Of a DNA stretch of 64,000 nt, positions 63,328 through 64,000 are shown piece by piece; positions within the stretch are counted from its first letter, which is position 1, and each line of letters starts with the position of its first letter. The translations under genes and the position numbers were made by a program. Origin of the DNA: Streptomyces mirabilis (GTDB lineage: Bacteria; Actinomycetota; Actinomycetes; Streptomycetales; Streptomycetaceae). The notes under the pieces were generated by a model. The model saw nothing but the letters and a program-made list of their open reading frames with translations, did not search any database and was not told the DNA's origin. The stretch is from the NCBI RefSeq assembly GCF_039503195.1, contig NZ_JBCJKP010000001.1:9238001-9302000 (forward strand). The letters are read 5' to 3'.

Positions 63328-64000
63328 CTACACCGCGGGGGAGTCCGCGGGCGCCCCGTGCGGCGGCCAGTGTTCGTGCCAGCGCTGGTCGGCCTCCAAC
63401 TGGGCGGCAAGGGAGACGAGCAGCGGTTCGCTGTTCGCCGGACCGAGGAGCTGGGCGCCGACCGGCAGGCCGCCGTCGACGAACCCCGCGGGGACGTTCA
63501 CCCCCGGCCAGCCCAGGATGTTCCACGGCCAGGCGTAGGGGCAGGCGGCGATCATGGCCCGGTCGGTGCCGAAGCCGTTCAGGTTCATCATCGAACCGAT
63601 GCGCGGCGGGGGAGCGGCCGTGGTCGGCGCGAGCAGGACGTCGTACGTGTCGAAGAGCGCGCCGATCCGTCGGTGCAGGGTCGCTTCGGCGCGCCTGGCC
63701 ACGCGCAGGGGCGCGCCGCCGAGCAGTCGGCCGAGCCGGGCCGCGCCCAGGGTCCGCCGGTCGAGGAGGTGCGGGTGCGGCAGGTCGCGCACCCGCTCGG
63801 CGATCCCGGCCGTCGCGCGCGGAACGAAGGTGAGCCCGATCTGCCCGTACCGCGGCTCGGCCTCCTCCACCGTGTGGCCGAGCGCCGCGAGCCGCTCCGC
63901 GAGCGCGACCACCCGCGCCCGTACGACGGGGTCCAGGCGCGCGGGCAGCGCCGTGAACGGCGGCTTCAGCGACAGCGCGATCCGCAGCCGGCCCGGCTCG
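63328..64000 (-). CDS. Amidase family protein (partial, runs off the window)
   Basis: The visible 223 codons are the C-terminal part of an amidase. They hold the segments LRIALSLKPPFTALP, TLHRRIGALFDTYDVLLAPT, the PPPRIG turn, WPWNILGWPGVNVPAGF, LPVGAQLLGP and LVSLAAQLEADQRWHEH. This is the usual layout of the amidase-signature C-terminal half, with the substrate-binding GWPGxNVPAG. The Ser-cisSer-Lys catalytic triad lies in the missing N-terminal part, beyond 64000. The gene ends at 63328, 104 bases after the NfeD-like gene start. Confidence 0.88.
   Translation of the reverse strand, partial: EPGRLRIALSLKPPFTALPARLDPVVRARVVALAERLAALGHTVEEAEPRYGQIGLTFVPRATAGIAERVRDLPHPHLLDRRTLGAARLGRLLGGAPLRVARRAEATLHRRIGALFDTYDVLLAPTTAAPPPRIGSMMNLNGFGTDRAMIAACPYAWPWNILGWPGVNVPAGFVDGGLPVGAQLLGPANSEPLLVSLAAQLEADQRWHEHWPPHGAPADSPAV

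Overview
The window looks like a Streptomyces chromosome segment. GC is very high and G/C-ending codons dominate. Many short 4-base stop/start overlaps occur, as do Tat-type signal peptides, GGAGG ribosome sites and G+C-rich hairpins between convergent genes. Families also fit: RmdA-type GGDEF-EAL protein, class F sortase, the ergothioneine operon, PF03640 lipoproteins and AbfB-domain arabinanases. I saw no tRNA, rRNA, CRISPR array, replication origin or phage. No antibiotic-type biosynthetic cluster was recognised.

Layout. 0.2-3.5 kb: lysX fusion (lysyl-phosphatidylglycerol synthase plus lysyl-tRNA synthetase). 3.5-7.0 kb: cell-surface genes (polysaccharide deacetylase, class F sortase, two paralogous secreted proteins with a shared pre-membrane motif). 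7.2-9.8 kb: DUF4239 membrane protein, proline-rich secreted protein and a PF03640 repeat lipoprotein. 10.2-13.2 kb: methyltransferase translationally coupled to rmdA. 13.3-18.5 kb: SDR, LysR regulator with a canonical LysR box, and a three-subunit succinate dehydrogenase (sdhCAB). 18.8-20.4 kb: an acyltransferase pair resembling ornithine-lipid OlsB/OlsA. 20.4-25.0 kb: UvrA2-like protein, LLM flavin oxidoreductase and PIG-V-like mannosyltransferase on the minus strand. 25.2-27.4 kb: divergent SDR and aldo/keto reductase.

27.5-45.0 kb is rich in secreted and envelope proteins. It holds a GH9 cellulase behind a perfect CebR operator, and a divergent membrane protein joining sigma-like, zinc-finger, ricin-lectin and Gly/Tyr-rich segments. 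It also holds a deacetylase-like lipoprotein, a DUF4232 lipoprotein, a membrane Ser/Thr kinase divergent from an ECF sigma factor, a nuclease/phosphatase with a jacalin-like tail, and an arabinan-degrading set (two GH43-AbfB proteins and a GH127/146 enzyme). The last set is probably one transcriptional block running leftward.

45.3-49.6 kb: HAD phosphatase, dodecin, a decayed IS481 transposase, MFS exporter and two LysR regulators. 49.6-54.5 kb is an eroded accessory island. It contains remnants of ISAs1- and IS5-type transposases, an ApbE flavin transferase tail and an FMN-binding domain. Among these sit an intact AraC regulator and a GMC oxidoreductase, bracketed by two identical 28-bp direct repeats.

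54.6-59.1 kb: coupled egtABCD operon for ergothioneine, with egtC carrying an apparent single-base frameshift in a C run. 59.4-61.3 kb: a bacterial-type poly(ADP-ribose) glycohydrolase gene overlapping a convergent MazF/PemK-like gene, then a LysR gene missing its DNA-binding half. 61.4-63.2 kb: flotillin with a small NfeD-like OB-fold gene upstream. The window ends inside an amidase gene.
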